Of a stretch of 64,000 nucleotides of DNA, positions 50,185 to 59,845 are shown in pieces. How positions within the stretch are numbered: position 1 is the stretch's first letter; each line of letters starts with the position of its first letter. The notes beneath the pieces were generated by a model. It was given only the letters and a program-made list of their open reading frames with translations. It did no database searches and was not told where the DNA came from. A program made the translations under genes and the position numbers. The stretch covers positions 62,001 through 126,000 of the forward strand of contig CAMYLK010000006.1 in the NCBI GenBank assembly GCA_947259225.1. The letters run 5' to 3'. The DNA comes from an uncultured Desulfobulbaceae bacterium. GTDB lineage: Bacteria; Desulfobacterota; Desulfobulbia; Desulfobulbales; Desulfobulbaceae.

Positions 50185-50415
50185 ATGAAAATATCGATAG
50201 AATACTGTGTAAAATGAAACTATAGACCGCGTGGCTCCAGTCTGGAGGATGAACTCAGAGAGCAGTTAGGTTCTACTGTAGATGTAAGGCTCATTGGGGG
50301 CGAAAACGGTGTATTTGAGATTACGGTTGAGGGCGACCTTATCTTTGCCAAAAGCCAGCTTGGCCGTTTCCCGAATGACGGAGAGATTATAAATTTAATA
50401 AGGCAGGGTCAATAG
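50185..50415 (+). CDS. SelW/Rdx-family selenoprotein (CxxU), UGA 50215-50217 = Sec
   Basis: MKISIEYCVK(U)NYRPRGSSLEDELREQLGSTVDVRLIGGENGVFEITVEGDLIFAKSQLGRFPNDGEIINLIRQGQ*, a typical SelW-like CxxU-NYxPRxxSLxxEL...GxFE...IFxKxxxGRFPxxGEI pattern. Missing from the ORF track because of the TGA. Confidence 0.92.
50235..50247 (+). promoter_or_regulatory. bSECIS-like hairpin downstream of UGA
   Basis: cucca-guc-uggag, 5 bp perfect stem, G at first loop position, ~23 nt after UGA. Confidence 0.6.
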
Positions 50416-50456
50416 AGGATGACAGGCCCACGTTTAAATGCGGAGCTGAAAAAAGT

Positions 50457-50912
50457 CTACTTGCTCGATTTTTCATTACAGAACGCACTGAAATCACGCG
50501 CAAGTTTGCTGCTGTCCATGGGGTGTGACTCTATAAAATCTGTAAAATTGATCATCTGTTCAATGATGACCCGGGGAGCTGCATGTTCCACCTTGCAGGC
50601 GCCGATTTCAGCCACCTCATCGGATATGTTGAGTATCTTGACAAAAAACTGTTTAATTGCATTATGGCGATGAACAACATCCTGGGCAACCTTGCGGCCC
50701 GTTTCGGTCAGCGTAATTGCTTCGTAGGGTGCGTAGTTGATAAGCCCTTTTTTTGAAAGTGAGCGCAGGGCCTCGGTAACGGAGGCACCGCTGACATCAA
50801 GGGATGCGGCAATGTCTTTCCCCCGGGCCACTTGTTTTTCGCTAATTATATTGTAAATTGCCTCAATGTAATCTTCCAGGCTTGCACTGAGCTGTATGGC
50901 TTTTTGAGTCAT
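50457..50912 (-). CDS. DtxR/MntR-family metal-dependent transcriptional regulator
   Basis: LEDYIEAIYNIISEKQVARGKDIAASLDVSGASVTEALRSLSKKGLINYAPYEAITLTETGRKVAQDVVHRHNAIKQFFVKIL; start at ATG 50912. Confidence 0.88.
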   Translation of the reverse strand: MTQKAIQLSASLEDYIEAIYNIISEKQVARGKDIAASLDVSGASVTEALRSLSKKGLINYAPYEAITLTETGRKVAQDVVHRHNAIKQFFVKILNISDEVAEIGACKVEHAAPRVIIEQMINFTDFIESHPMDSSKLARDFSAFCNEKSSK

Positions 50913-51060
50913 GGTAAATATGTTTTTTCCCTTGGGATTGGCTGTGTCCTTGACACCCTGCCTTTTTTTCAGGATAGTCAGAAAATACATGGTGCCCTTG
51001 TTACCGTCAAGGATAATGTCTGATTAACGAAGTTCCCGTTCAGGAGGATATGAAGCAGAT

Positions 51061-52755
51061 ATGCTGCAGGAACTGCGCATCGAAAACATGGCTTTGATCG
51101 ACTCGCTGCAGCTCGATTTTTCGAGCAGGGAGAACGGGCTTGCTGTTTTTACTGGGGAAACTGGTGCAGGAAAGTCCATTATACTTCAGGCTATCAATTT
51201 ACTTGCCGGCAGCAGGGGAGCATCTTCCTGGATTCGCAGTGACCGTGACAAGGCGGTCGTTGAAGCATTTTTCGGAGTTGTCGGCAATCAGCCCGAGATA
51301 AAAAGACTTTTTGATGACAATGACATTGACCTTGGTGATGGGTGCATTATCCGTAGAATATTTTCAAAGGACGGCAGGAGCCGTTTTTATGTGAATGACA
51401 GGCTGGTGACAGCACGCCTGGCGGGTGAACTTACGGAAAACCTGGTTAATATAGCTTCGCAGCATGATCATCAGCAACTGCTTGTTCCACGCCGTCATAT
51501 TGATTTCCTAGATACTTTTGGAGAGTTATGGGGCCGCCGGCACGAATTTGAAAAAGTATATAGCCAGTGGCAGCAGCTGCTGTCACGGCTGAACGAATTA
51601 CGTAAACAGGAAAAGGATAAAGATCAACGGAGAGATTTCCTTTCCTTTCAGTTCAGGGAAATTCAGGATGCAGGAATAACCACTGATGAGGATCTGGATC
51701 TTGAACAGGAACGCAATCGCCTGAAATCATCCACCGCCCTCGGGGAGCTGGCCGGCAAAAGTTATGATCTGCTGAAAGACAGAACCCTTGAGAAGCTTGC
51801 CCTTGTTCGTAAAAACATGGAGCAGGTTGCAGCCCTTGATGAAAGCGCGCAGGTCCTGTCCGGTCGAATTATGTCTGCATGTTATGAAATTGAGGACCTT
51901 AAATCCGCACTGCAGGAATATCTGGATTCCATCCCCTCTGATCCCCGCAGGCTTGATCAGGTCAATGAAAGGCTGGCCCTGCTGAAACAGCTGCAGCGCA
52001 AATACGGTCCTACTCTGGATAATGTTCTGGAGTATGGTGTGAAGGCAGAGAAGGAACTGGCCTCCCTTGACAGTCTGGAAAAACAGATAACAGATCTGGA
52101 AAATGAAAGGCTTGAACTTGACAGGACTGCCAGGGAGCTGGCACATGATCTTTCTTCTGGCCGGAAGAAGGCAGCAGGAAAACTCTCTTCTGCGATGCAG
52201 AACGAACTGTCCACCTTAAGTTTTCCGCAGGCGATTTTCGAGGTTGCGTTTGCAGATACTGAGGATTCGGTTAATGGGACGGTGCAGGCTACCGGTATCG
52301 ATCAGGTGGAATTCCTGTTTTCCGCAAACCCGGGTGAACCTGCCAAACCCCTGGCAAAGGTTGCTTCAGGTGGTGAGCTTTCGCGTTTGATGCTGGCTAT
52401 GAAATGCCTTCTTGCCAGGCGTGATCATGTAAACACTGTGGTTTTTGATGAGGTGGATGCGGGTATAGGGGGCAAAGCGGCCGAGGCTGTTGCCAGGAAG
52501 ATCGCCGAGCTGTCTGAGCATCATCAGGTACTGTGCATAACTCATCTTCCCCAAATTGCCGCATCCGCCCATGAACACTTCATGGTGGAAAAGTCTGTTG
52601 TAGAGGGCAGGACAATGACAACGATAACGACCCTTGGCAAGGAAAAAAGAGTTATGGAACTCGCGCGTATGCTCGGCGGTGATACCCTGACGGAACAGAC
52701 TGTTGCCTATGCCAGAGAATTGGTGGAGTCCAACCCGGTGCAGAAGGGACAATGA
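51061..52755 (+). CDS. recN: DNA repair protein RecN
   Basis: MLQELRIENMALIDSLQLDF, TGETGAGKSIILQAINLLAG, coiled coils, ASGGELSRLMLAMKCLL, FDEVDAGIGGKAAEAVARKI. Confidence 0.95.
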   Translation: MLQELRIENMALIDSLQLDFSSRENGLAVFTGETGAGKSIILQAINLLAGSRGASSWIRSDRDKAVVEAFFGVVGNQPEIKRLFDDNDIDLGDGCIIRRIFSKDGRSRFYVNDRLVTARLAGELTENLVNIASQHDHQQLLVPRRHIDFLDTFGELWGRRHEFEKVYSQWQQLLSRLNELRKQEKDKDQRRDFLSFQFREIQDAGITTDEDLDLEQERNRLKSSTALGELAGKSYDLLKDRTLEKLALVRKNMEQVAALDESAQVLSGRIMSACYEIEDLKSALQEYLDSIPSDPRRLDQVNERLALLKQLQRKYGPTLDNVLEYGVKAEKELASLDSLEKQITDLENERLELDRTARELAHDLSSGRKKAAGKLSSAMQNELSTLSFPQAIFEVAFADTEDSVNGTVQATGIDQVEFLFSANPGEPAKPLAKVASGGELSRLMLAMKCLLARRDHVNTVVFDEVDAGIGGKAAEAVARKIAELSEHHQVLCITHLPQIAASAHEHFMVEKSVVEGRTMTTITTLGKEKRVMELARMLGGDTLTEQTVAYARELVESNPVQKGQ

Positions 52756-53798
52756 AGAAGATAACCGCCCTTGGCCTTTTCTCAGGAGGTCTGGATTCAA
52801 TGCTTGCCTGCCGGGTTATTGCATCACAGGACATCCGTGTAGTAGCACTGAAGTTTATAACGCCTTTTTTTGACGATCATCTCAGGGAAAAAGAAGAACA
52901 GTACAGGAAGACCGTAAAAGATAAATACGGCATCGATGTCAGGATTGTGGACCTGAGTGAAGGATATATAGAACTGCTTAAAAATCCGCAGCATGGGTAC
53001 GGCAAACATTTTAATCCCTGCATCGATTGCAAGATCTTTATGCTGTGCAGGGCCAGGAAGATGATGGCTGAATATAACGCCTCATTTCTTTTTACCGGGG
53101 AGGTGCTGGGTCAGAGGCCCATGTCCCAGAGGCGTGACACTTTAAGGGTGATAGAAAGGGACAGCGGATGTGAGGATATCCTGTTGCGGCCGCTGTGTGC
53201 CAAGCGGCTGCCGGAAACATTACCGGAAAGGGAAGGGGTGGTCGACCGGGAGAAACTCTATGGATTTACCGGCCGGGGCCGAGGGCCGCAGATCGAACTG
53301 GCTGCATCTTTCGGCATTACTGATTATCCTAACCCTGCCGGGGGGTGTATTCTGACAGACCCCAACCTGGGCACCAGGATAGAAAAATTATATCGGGGTG
53401 AATTATCTCTCGTTAGTCATGATTTCCGGGTCAGCGATATTCGCCTTTTGCTTGTTGGCCGCCAGTTCAGCCTGCCGTATGGAGCCTGGATGGTACTGGG
53501 CAGGAATGAGGAGGAAAACGACAGGATTGCACAATTAGCCGAAGAAGATGACTGGCTCATAGAAATGACAGATCGTCCCGGCCCGACAGGTCTTTTGCGC
53601 CGAACAGCTCAGAACACAACCGACAAACTGGAGGAGCTGGAAATCATAAGACTTGCCGCAGGCCTGATTACCCGCTACGCCAGGAAAATTGACGGCAAGA
53701 GTTTGCCCGGTGATGTGAAGATCGACAAAGGAACAGAGACTCTGACAGTTCGCGGGGAGCCCCTTGACGATGAATTGTTTCAGGGCTGGATGATGTGA
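52752..53798 (+). CDS. PP-loop ATPase, MnmA/ThiI-like tRNA thiolation-family protein
   Basis: GLFSGGLDSMLACRVI PP-loop, NPCIDCKIFMLCRARKMM, GEVLGQRPMSQRRDTLRVIER, DYPNPAGGCILTDP. Confidence 0.82.
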   Translation: MKKITALGLFSGGLDSMLACRVIASQDIRVVALKFITPFFDDHLREKEEQYRKTVKDKYGIDVRIVDLSEGYIELLKNPQHGYGKHFNPCIDCKIFMLCRARKMMAEYNASFLFTGEVLGQRPMSQRRDTLRVIERDSGCEDILLRPLCAKRLPETLPEREGVVDREKLYGFTGRGRGPQIELAASFGITDYPNPAGGCILTDPNLGTRIEKLYRGELSLVSHDFRVSDIRLLLVGRQFSLPYGAWMVLGRNEEENDRIAQLAEEDDWLIEMTDRPGPTGLLRRTAQNTTDKLEELEIIRLAAGLITRYARKIDGKSLPGDVKIDKGTETLTVRGEPLDDELFQGWMM

Positions 53799-53847
53799 TA
53801 ATTTACTTAGGACAGCCACTTTATTTATGTAATAGTTGAACAATTGG

Positions 53848-53887
53848 TTTTCCGGGCAGATCAGAGTTCAGTGACTCTGCCGGGAAA
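53848..53887 (+). terminator. Imperfect long hairpin downstream of the PP-loop gene
   Basis: tttccgggcagatcagagt-tcagtg-actctgccgggaaa arms are complementary apart from a small bulge and one mismatch. Confidence 0.4.
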
Positions 53888-54083
53888 GTTTGCGAACTGT
53901 TATGGGGTACTGGAGCATTGGAGTCCTGGTAGAAGCGAAAGCCCTAAGATTAACTTGAATTGCTCCTTTGACTACTCCATTACTCCATCATTCCACCGCT
54001 CCAGCAGATAGTCGCTAGAGGGGGAAGATCATTTATCCTCTCCAATCGGGAAACAAGCGCCGGAGTCTCGTTGCCAAAATTTT

Positions 54084-54833
54084 TTACTGCTTCTGTGTCA
54101 TCCGTAATATCATTTCCCCGTAATCTATGACATGAAAGTCCTCAGGTACAGAAAAACCGCCGGATGGTATTGGGGCATTTTTTTCCAGGCGGATGATCCG
54201 GTAGCTTTCTTCACCATCCTCTTCCACCAGCCTGAGCGGCAAGCCTATTTTTTTATATTCGAGAGCGTTCTCTGCTTTTGCACAAGGATTTTCTTTCTCA
54301 TTCATATCGTCTCCCTGGGGGAACATCTCTTTCATTCCATTGATAAATCCCAGAAGGCTGAATTCATTCACAACTTTATTGGATGTAAATGACTCTATAC
54401 ATTTTTTCCCTTTGAATGAAACAGTGTAGTGCTTAGTTGGGTATCCGGCTATGTCAGGCCCATTGCCCACATGCGTGACCGTGTAGTCCGGTTCTTCCAT
54501 ATTTTTGCCGCTCTCGGAAATCGAGGCGACAATACCGCTCATATCCAAAACCTGTTTATTTTCCGGGTTAACGAGGTACATTTTTTTTCGGCTGAAGTCC
54601 ATGAGCATGTATTGGCTGCTTTCAACAGTCTCGGCCCGTAACTGATCACCCTCGACCCAGGTTTTCTGAACAACGGCATCAGATTCCAGGGACTCTATCA
54701 AGGTTGCTGACAGAGCTTGACTGTGTATCGATATGAATTGAATAAAAAGAATAAGGGCAATATTAATTCTCATAACATGTTTCTCCCGGAAACTGTTGAC
54801 TGAAACCCTGTTCAGGAAAATAGAGTTGAACAT
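54084..54833 (-). CDS. Periplasmic LolA/DUF4412-like protein
   Basis: Signal peptide; QLRAETVESSQYMLMDFSRKKMYLVNPENKQVLDMSG; HVGNGPDIAGYPTKHYTVSFKGKKC. Confidence 0.6.
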   Translation of the reverse strand: MFNSIFLNRVSVNSFREKHVMRINIALILFIQFISIHSQALSATLIESLESDAVVQKTWVEGDQLRAETVESSQYMLMDFSRKKMYLVNPENKQVLDMSGIVASISESGKNMEEPDYTVTHVGNGPDIAGYPTKHYTVSFKGKKCIESFTSNKVVNEFSLLGFINGMKEMFPQGDDMNEKENPCAKAENALEYKKIGLPLRLVEEDGEESYRIIRLEKNAPIPSGGFSVPEDFHVIDYGEMILRMTQKQ

Positions 54834-55010
54834 AATACTTTACTCAAATGTTCAACAATGACGGAGGTTTAACCATATCGCAGCATTCTTTCAAGTATTT
54901 CCCTTCATTTTTTCAAAAATACCGATATGATTATATACAGGTATCATGAGCAATGCCTGGTAAATTTGATAAAACATATCTGCTCAACTCAATATATATA
55001 ATGGATCCGG

Positions 55011-56813
55011 GTGAATCGATTATCTGAATTATTGTCTTCCCTGAAAGTAAGAATTCTTGGGGGCGTTTTTTGTATTTATTTCCTGGCAATGGGCATGGTC
55101 CTGTACGGAGTATGGACATATCAGCGGACTAAACTTGTCGACATGAACAGCCAGCATGCCATACAGATGTCCGATGTGATTGTTGCCGGGCTTCGTTCAT
55201 CCATGCTGCAGAATGACAGGGCAGAAAGCATGAGAAGTATCAGAAAGATACTTCAGGTTGCAGATACATCCAGGATAAATGTCCTTAACCTGAACGGCAG
55301 GATCGTGATGACAAGCGACCCTGATCTGAAAAATAAGATCCTGGATAAAAAGATCCATCCATCCTGCACAAATTGTCATGGTCCTGAAAATGAACTCGAC
55401 AGGACATCTTCCTTCATTGATGAGCATGGAGAAAAGTATATTTCCATTGCCACATCTATCAGGAACGAACCTGCCTGTTACGGGTGCCATGATAAAAAAA
55501 ACAAAATTATAGGTATTCTTCTCGTCGAGTCTTCTTTCAGCAGAACAACTGCCATGCTCGAGGAACTGGCGCAACGTGTCGTGCTGACAGGTATTTTCGC
55601 ATTCTTTGTCGGTGCTCTTCTTATCCATTACATCGTTACCCGTTTTTTTACACAACCCCTGCATGCCCTTCAGCGCGGTTTTGAAAATGTCGGAAAAGGT
55701 GATTTTTCCCATTGGGTTTATGTACAAGGCGGAGGAGAGATAGGCTATATGGCCGACTCTTTTAACGTGATGAGCCGTGCAATCGGCCGTTTCGTCAACG
55801 AAATCAAAGACAAAACCGAGGAAGTTTCAGCCCATTATACTATTGTTGACAGCCTGAGCCGGACCATTGAAAAGAAAAAGCTCAAGGAAGTGGTTGTTGA
55901 TCTCCTCAGAAGCCTGCTCAGAGCAGAATGTGTCGCTATGGCCCTTACTGTTGAAAGGCACGATCATCTCTTTGAGGTGGTGACGATTAAGAGGGGAGAC
56001 AAACGGTATTATCATGGCTATTACGATGCTGATTCCGAGGAACCTGAACAGTGCGCCCTGACCCGTAAGGATATACTGAAATGGATGGGAGGGCACTGTA
56101 TCCCGGTTGTATTGTCCTCTGATGGCGCAAAATTGCTTTTGCACCTGGAGCATAAAAATCTGTCAGTAGGATTGATAAGTTTAGTTAAACCAGATGGTGA
56201 AGTTTTTTCAGCCTCCGAGCAGAAAATTATCCCTGTGCTGGCACATCACATTACAGTTTCACTTGCCAACGCCCAGCTTTTCGACATGGCTATCACCGAT
56301 GGGTTAACGACATTGTACACAAAACGTTATTATCAGAAGAAAATAGACGACTATATTGAAAACTTTCATTCTGCCAAGCGCGGATTCTGTCTACTTATGA
56401 TGGATGTTGATCATTTTAAACAGGTAAATGATGAGTACGGGCATCCTGTCGGTGACAAGGTGCTCATACATATAGCTGAACTGATAAGGTCAAATATCAG
56501 ACATGGCGACACCCCTTTCCGGATTGGTGGTGAGGAGTTTGCAGCGCTTCTCAAGGGCGACAGTCTTGAAGCGGCTGTAAGGATAGCTGAAAGGGTAAGG
56601 CTGGCAGCAGAAAAAACAACGGTAAAAGTTGATAACTTCCCCCCCATTTCAAAAACGCTCAGTTTCGGGATAGCATGCTTCCCCCATCATTTCAGTAAGG
56701 CCGAAGAAATAATCAATGCTGCCGATGCCGCTTTATACGAGGCTAAACGGAAAGGTCGAAATCAGATAGTTGTTTATTGCCGTCACACTGCTCAAAACGA
56801 AGGTAGTGAATAG
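55011..56813 (+). CDS. Membrane-bound diguanylate cyclase with periplasmic domain carrying two CxxCH heme-c motifs, HAMP and GGDEF (GGEEF)
   Basis: TM, SCTNCHGPENEL and ACYGCHDKKNK, second TM, HAMP-like region (FTQPLHALQRGFENVGKGDFSHWV), GGDEF domain (MMDVDHFKQVNDEYGHPVGD...FRIGGEEFAALL). Confidence 0.9.
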   Translation: MNRLSELLSSLKVRILGGVFCIYFLAMGMVLYGVWTYQRTKLVDMNSQHAIQMSDVIVAGLRSSMLQNDRAESMRSIRKILQVADTSRINVLNLNGRIVMTSDPDLKNKILDKKIHPSCTNCHGPENELDRTSSFIDEHGEKYISIATSIRNEPACYGCHDKKNKIIGILLVESSFSRTTAMLEELAQRVVLTGIFAFFVGALLIHYIVTRFFTQPLHALQRGFENVGKGDFSHWVYVQGGGEIGYMADSFNVMSRAIGRFVNEIKDKTEEVSAHYTIVDSLSRTIEKKKLKEVVVDLLRSLLRAECVAMALTVERHDHLFEVVTIKRGDKRYYHGYYDADSEEPEQCALTRKDILKWMGGHCIPVVLSSDGAKLLLHLEHKNLSVGLISLVKPDGEVFSASEQKIIPVLAHHITVSLANAQLFDMAITDGLTTLYTKRYYQKKIDDYIENFHSAKRGFCLLMMDVDHFKQVNDEYGHPVGDKVLIHIAELIRSNIRHGDTPFRIGGEEFAALLKGDSLEAAVRIAERVRLAAEKTTVKVDNFPPISKTLSFGIACFPHHFSKAEEIINAADAALYEAKRKGRNQIVVYCRHTAQNEGSE

Positions 56814-56921
56814 TCAGCAAGGGGGTTGGTTGTAACGTAAATCTGATTTTGGAATATTTGGCTGGAGTCCTGACAACCGGCTGTCTGTTCCGGCTGAACT
56901 GTAAAGAGGAAAAAAAAGGGT

Positions 56922-57830
56922 TCATTCCTCTTTAGCAATTTTGCCATAAACGTTGTTTACCGGGGGTGTGCCACGGTGTTCAAGTGATATCTGGAATTCA
57001 TTCAGCGATGGTTTGTTTTCTCGGTTATACGCTACAAGGGCCTTTACTCCCTCCCATCCCAATTCTCCCCGCTCGGCCATCCAGGTCAGCTCTTCAAGGG
57101 CAGTGCGGTTATCATAAGATATAGGCCTGTAGGGACGCTGGGCAACAAGGGCGTCATAAATATCGCAGACAGTGGTAATCTCCGCCATGAGATTATTCTG
57201 CCGGATTCCCTGTGGATAACCTGAACCGTCACGACGCTCATGGTGGTCACGGGCAATGACGGCCGCTGCACATGTGTGATCTTTAAAGTAATAGCTCAGC
57301 AGAACATACCCGGCCAGGGCATGATGTTTCATCAGCTCGAGTTCGGTCTGGGTCAGTGGTTTCTTCTTGAGCAGGATGGATAGGGGAACGGAGATTTTGC
57401 CAAAGTCATGCGTCGGTCCGATTCCAACAAGATCATCCAGTTGATGTTCCTGGTGATCGGATTTGAGATACTGGCCAATAAGGGTGGACAATGCGGAAAT
57501 AATGAGCATATGCCTGTAGGTATGAAAATCATTGTCTCTGAAATAATCCAGACCGTTAAGGATCGTGACCGGCAGGTGAATATGCTCCATGGCTTGAACA
57601 ATACAATCAACAATTTCTTCTTCAGAAAAGATAACATCAAAAGGTTGAATACGAAATTGCCTCATAAGATCACTTCGTACATTGCCGTACTCAAGCAGAG
57701 AACTTAATTCATGATGTTCCCGGTTTCTGCTGCAGAGGTCCAGCATGAACTCTTCTGTCAATTCAGTCCCCGCAGTTGCCAGGACCTGATTATTCAGGTG
57801 GTATACAGGAAATTGTATTACAGGGTTCAT
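56922..57830 (-). CDS. HD-GYP-type phosphodiesterase-like protein
   Basis: HTYRHMLIISALS, GPTHDFGKISVP, KHHALAGYVLL, ARDHHERRDGSGYPQGI, AEITTVCDIYDALVAQRPYRP. Confidence 0.85.
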   Translation of the reverse strand: MNPVIQFPVYHLNNQVLATAGTELTEEFMLDLCSRNREHHELSSLLEYGNVRSDLMRQFRIQPFDVIFSEEEIVDCIVQAMEHIHLPVTILNGLDYFRDNDFHTYRHMLIISALSTLIGQYLKSDHQEHQLDDLVGIGPTHDFGKISVPLSILLKKKPLTQTELELMKHHALAGYVLLSYYFKDHTCAAAVIARDHHERRDGSGYPQGIRQNNLMAEITTVCDIYDALVAQRPYRPISYDNRTALEELTWMAERGELGWEGVKALVAYNRENKPSLNEFQISLEHRGTPPVNNVYGKIAKEE

Positions 57831-58064
57831 CTGATACGTAATGTTTGGTTTGGCGGAGAGGTTAAATAGATAAAATCAGCATATTATGATCTTTTTAAAT
57901 TTACATGTTTGCCGAATGGCATACTATACACTAATTGCAGCTAATAAAAGTAATTAATCTTGACAAATAAGTGCAAATTGAAATGAGACAAGGTCCTGTC
58001 AGGTTGATTTATGCACTTATTGCAATGGACTGTCACTTCAGTTTCCCCCTCCCATCTAAAGATC

Positions 58065-58553
58065 TCAGGCGTATTCCAGGAGGATGCTTTTCCGACCGGT
58101 AATGAATTGGCGGTAAGGTATATTTGCCCGCTCAAGCATTACTTTCGAGGCTTTGACCGAGTCTGTATCACGGTATATATCAGACAGATATATTATTTCC
58201 CGGATACCTGACTGGATGATTACCTTGGTACATTCATTACAGGGAAACAGGGCAACATAAATACGGGAACCGGTAAGATCTGCAGATATTGAATTGAGTA
58301 CAGCATTCAGTTCTGCGTGACAGACAAAGGGGTATTTCGTGTCGAGATAATCGCCTTCACGGTCCCATGGGAGCTCGTCATCTGAACATCCCCAGGGGAA
58401 TCCGTTATATCCGACTCCGACAATTTTGTTCTGAGCGTTTGCCACACAGGCCCCAACCTGGGTATTTGGGTCTTTAGACCTCATCCCTGAAAGGATGGCA
58501 ACAGCCATGAAATATTCGTCCCAGGAAAGGTAATCGGTCCTTTTTCCAATCAT
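58065..58553 (-). CDS. dCMP deaminase
   Basis: YFMAVAILSGMRSKDPNTQVGACV, CHAELNAVLN, FPCNECTKVIIQSGI zinc motifs. Confidence 0.92.
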   Translation of the reverse strand: MIGKRTDYLSWDEYFMAVAILSGMRSKDPNTQVGACVANAQNKIVGVGYNGFPWGCSDDELPWDREGDYLDTKYPFVCHAELNAVLNSISADLTGSRIYVALFPCNECTKVIIQSGIREIIYLSDIYRDTDSVKASKVMLERANIPYRQFITGRKSILLEYA

Positions 58554-58572
58554 GATTCTTCTCTGCTGTCTC

Positions 58573-59673
58573 TTATTGTGATTGTTTGTACGTTTGTCTT
58601 CTCTCTCGCCAGTTTTTCGCCCCGGTTACCTTATCAACGAATCCCTTGATTGCCTGAAAGTACTTCATGCCGGTTACCGCAATGATTGAATTGTGATCGG
58701 CTCCCGGAACAATCTGCAACTCTTTTGATTTGGCCGCGCAGGCAAGGTGCAGCTTTTCTGCATGCCATAGTGGAATAAGAGTGTCCCGCTGACCATGGAG
58801 GATATATGTAGGCGTGGTAACCGAACCTATTTTGACAGTGTTGTTGAAGCAGTCTTCTTCTGCTATGTCCATTGCTGCAAGATCAATGCCCAAAGTCTTG
58901 GCCAGCGGGATAGTATCGGCAAAACCGCTTTCAATAATAAGACCGCTGATATCATCGTTATACCGTGCAGCAAGATCAATTGCGCAGGCGCTGCCCAATG
59001 ACCTGCCCATAATAATAATTTTTCCGGTATACCCGTTTTCCACAAGCCATTTCACAGCCTCCGTATATATGACGCGGGAGTCTTCTATCAGTGATGTAGC
59101 AGAAGGGCTGCCTGTGCTCCATCCGTAACCGCGGTAATCGGCTATAAGGAAGTTAAGTCCCAGGCGGGTGTACAAAGGACCAATATCATCATAATCAGGC
59201 ACAATTTCTCCGTTGCCATGGAAGAATAGAATTACCGGTGCGTCTTTTTGTGCGGCGAAAAGACGGCAGCCGATAATAACATCCTTATCCACCTGGATAT
59301 CCAGGTCAGTAGCATGAGGGGGTGGTTGATTTTTAGTTGTTGATCGTGGATGAAAAAGGACATTAAGGATGTCCGGGCGATCCAGTTTATGTAGGTTTGA
59401 CATGGTTTCCCCTGCACCTGAAGTCGAACTGACGAAAAGGACCAAGCAGGTAAAGGCAAAACATAGATTAGCCTTAAGCCTGATCCAAAAAAGAGAATTG
59501 TAACGCTGTTTCAATTTGCATGACCGTATGTGGTGATCAGCCGATATTGTAGCCAACTTGTAGGTTCCGGTCAAATCTTCATGAAGTATTTGTTGTTTTT
59601 TTTCTGTTGCGGACCAATTTGAGGGCAAGCAGGAAGAGTGGCAGCAAGTGATAGAACAAGTCGAAAAGATCAA
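58573..59673 (-). CDS. Alpha/beta hydrolase
   Basis: VILFFHGNGE, NFLIADYRGYGWSTGSPS, IIMGRSLGSACAIDLA, LHGQRDTLIPLWHAEKL. Start may be ATG 59403. Confidence 0.85.
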   Translation of the reverse strand: MIFSTCSITCCHSSCLPSNWSATEKKQQILHEDLTGTYKLATISADHHIRSCKLKQRYNSLFWIRLKANLCFAFTCLVLFVSSTSGAGETMSNLHKLDRPDILNVLFHPRSTTKNQPPPHATDLDIQVDKDVIIGCRLFAAQKDAPVILFFHGNGEIVPDYDDIGPLYTRLGLNFLIADYRGYGWSTGSPSATSLIEDSRVIYTEAVKWLVENGYTGKIIIMGRSLGSACAIDLAARYNDDISGLIIESGFADTIPLAKTLGIDLAAMDIAEEDCFNNTVKIGSVTTPTYILHGQRDTLIPLWHAEKLHLACAAKSKELQIVPGADHNSIIAVTGMKYFQAIKGFVDKVTGAKNWRERRQTYKQSQ

Positions 59674-59845
59674 CCGGCCTGGTCAGGTTTCCCTGGCCCA
59701 GCATCCGAAATTTTACAACTACATGAGGTTCCGGGACAAAAGGGGCCAGCCCCAGGAAAACTGCAGCCGCAACGAGAAGAGAGGTCGGTATCCGGTCAAG
59801 CCATTTCATGGGAGTGAAATTAGACGGGTTATGGTTTATCGCCAC
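59579..59845 (-). CDS. Small two-TM membrane protein
   Basis: WLDRIPTSLLVAAAVFLGLAPFVPEPHVVVKFRMLGQGNLTRPVDLFDLFYHLLPLFLLALKLVR; overlaps the upstream ppsR stop. Confidence 0.65.
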   Translation of the reverse strand: MAINHNPSNFTPMKWLDRIPTSLLVAAAVFLGLAPFVPEPHVVVKFRMLGQGNLTRPVDLFDLFYHLLPLFLLALKLVRNRKKTTNTS

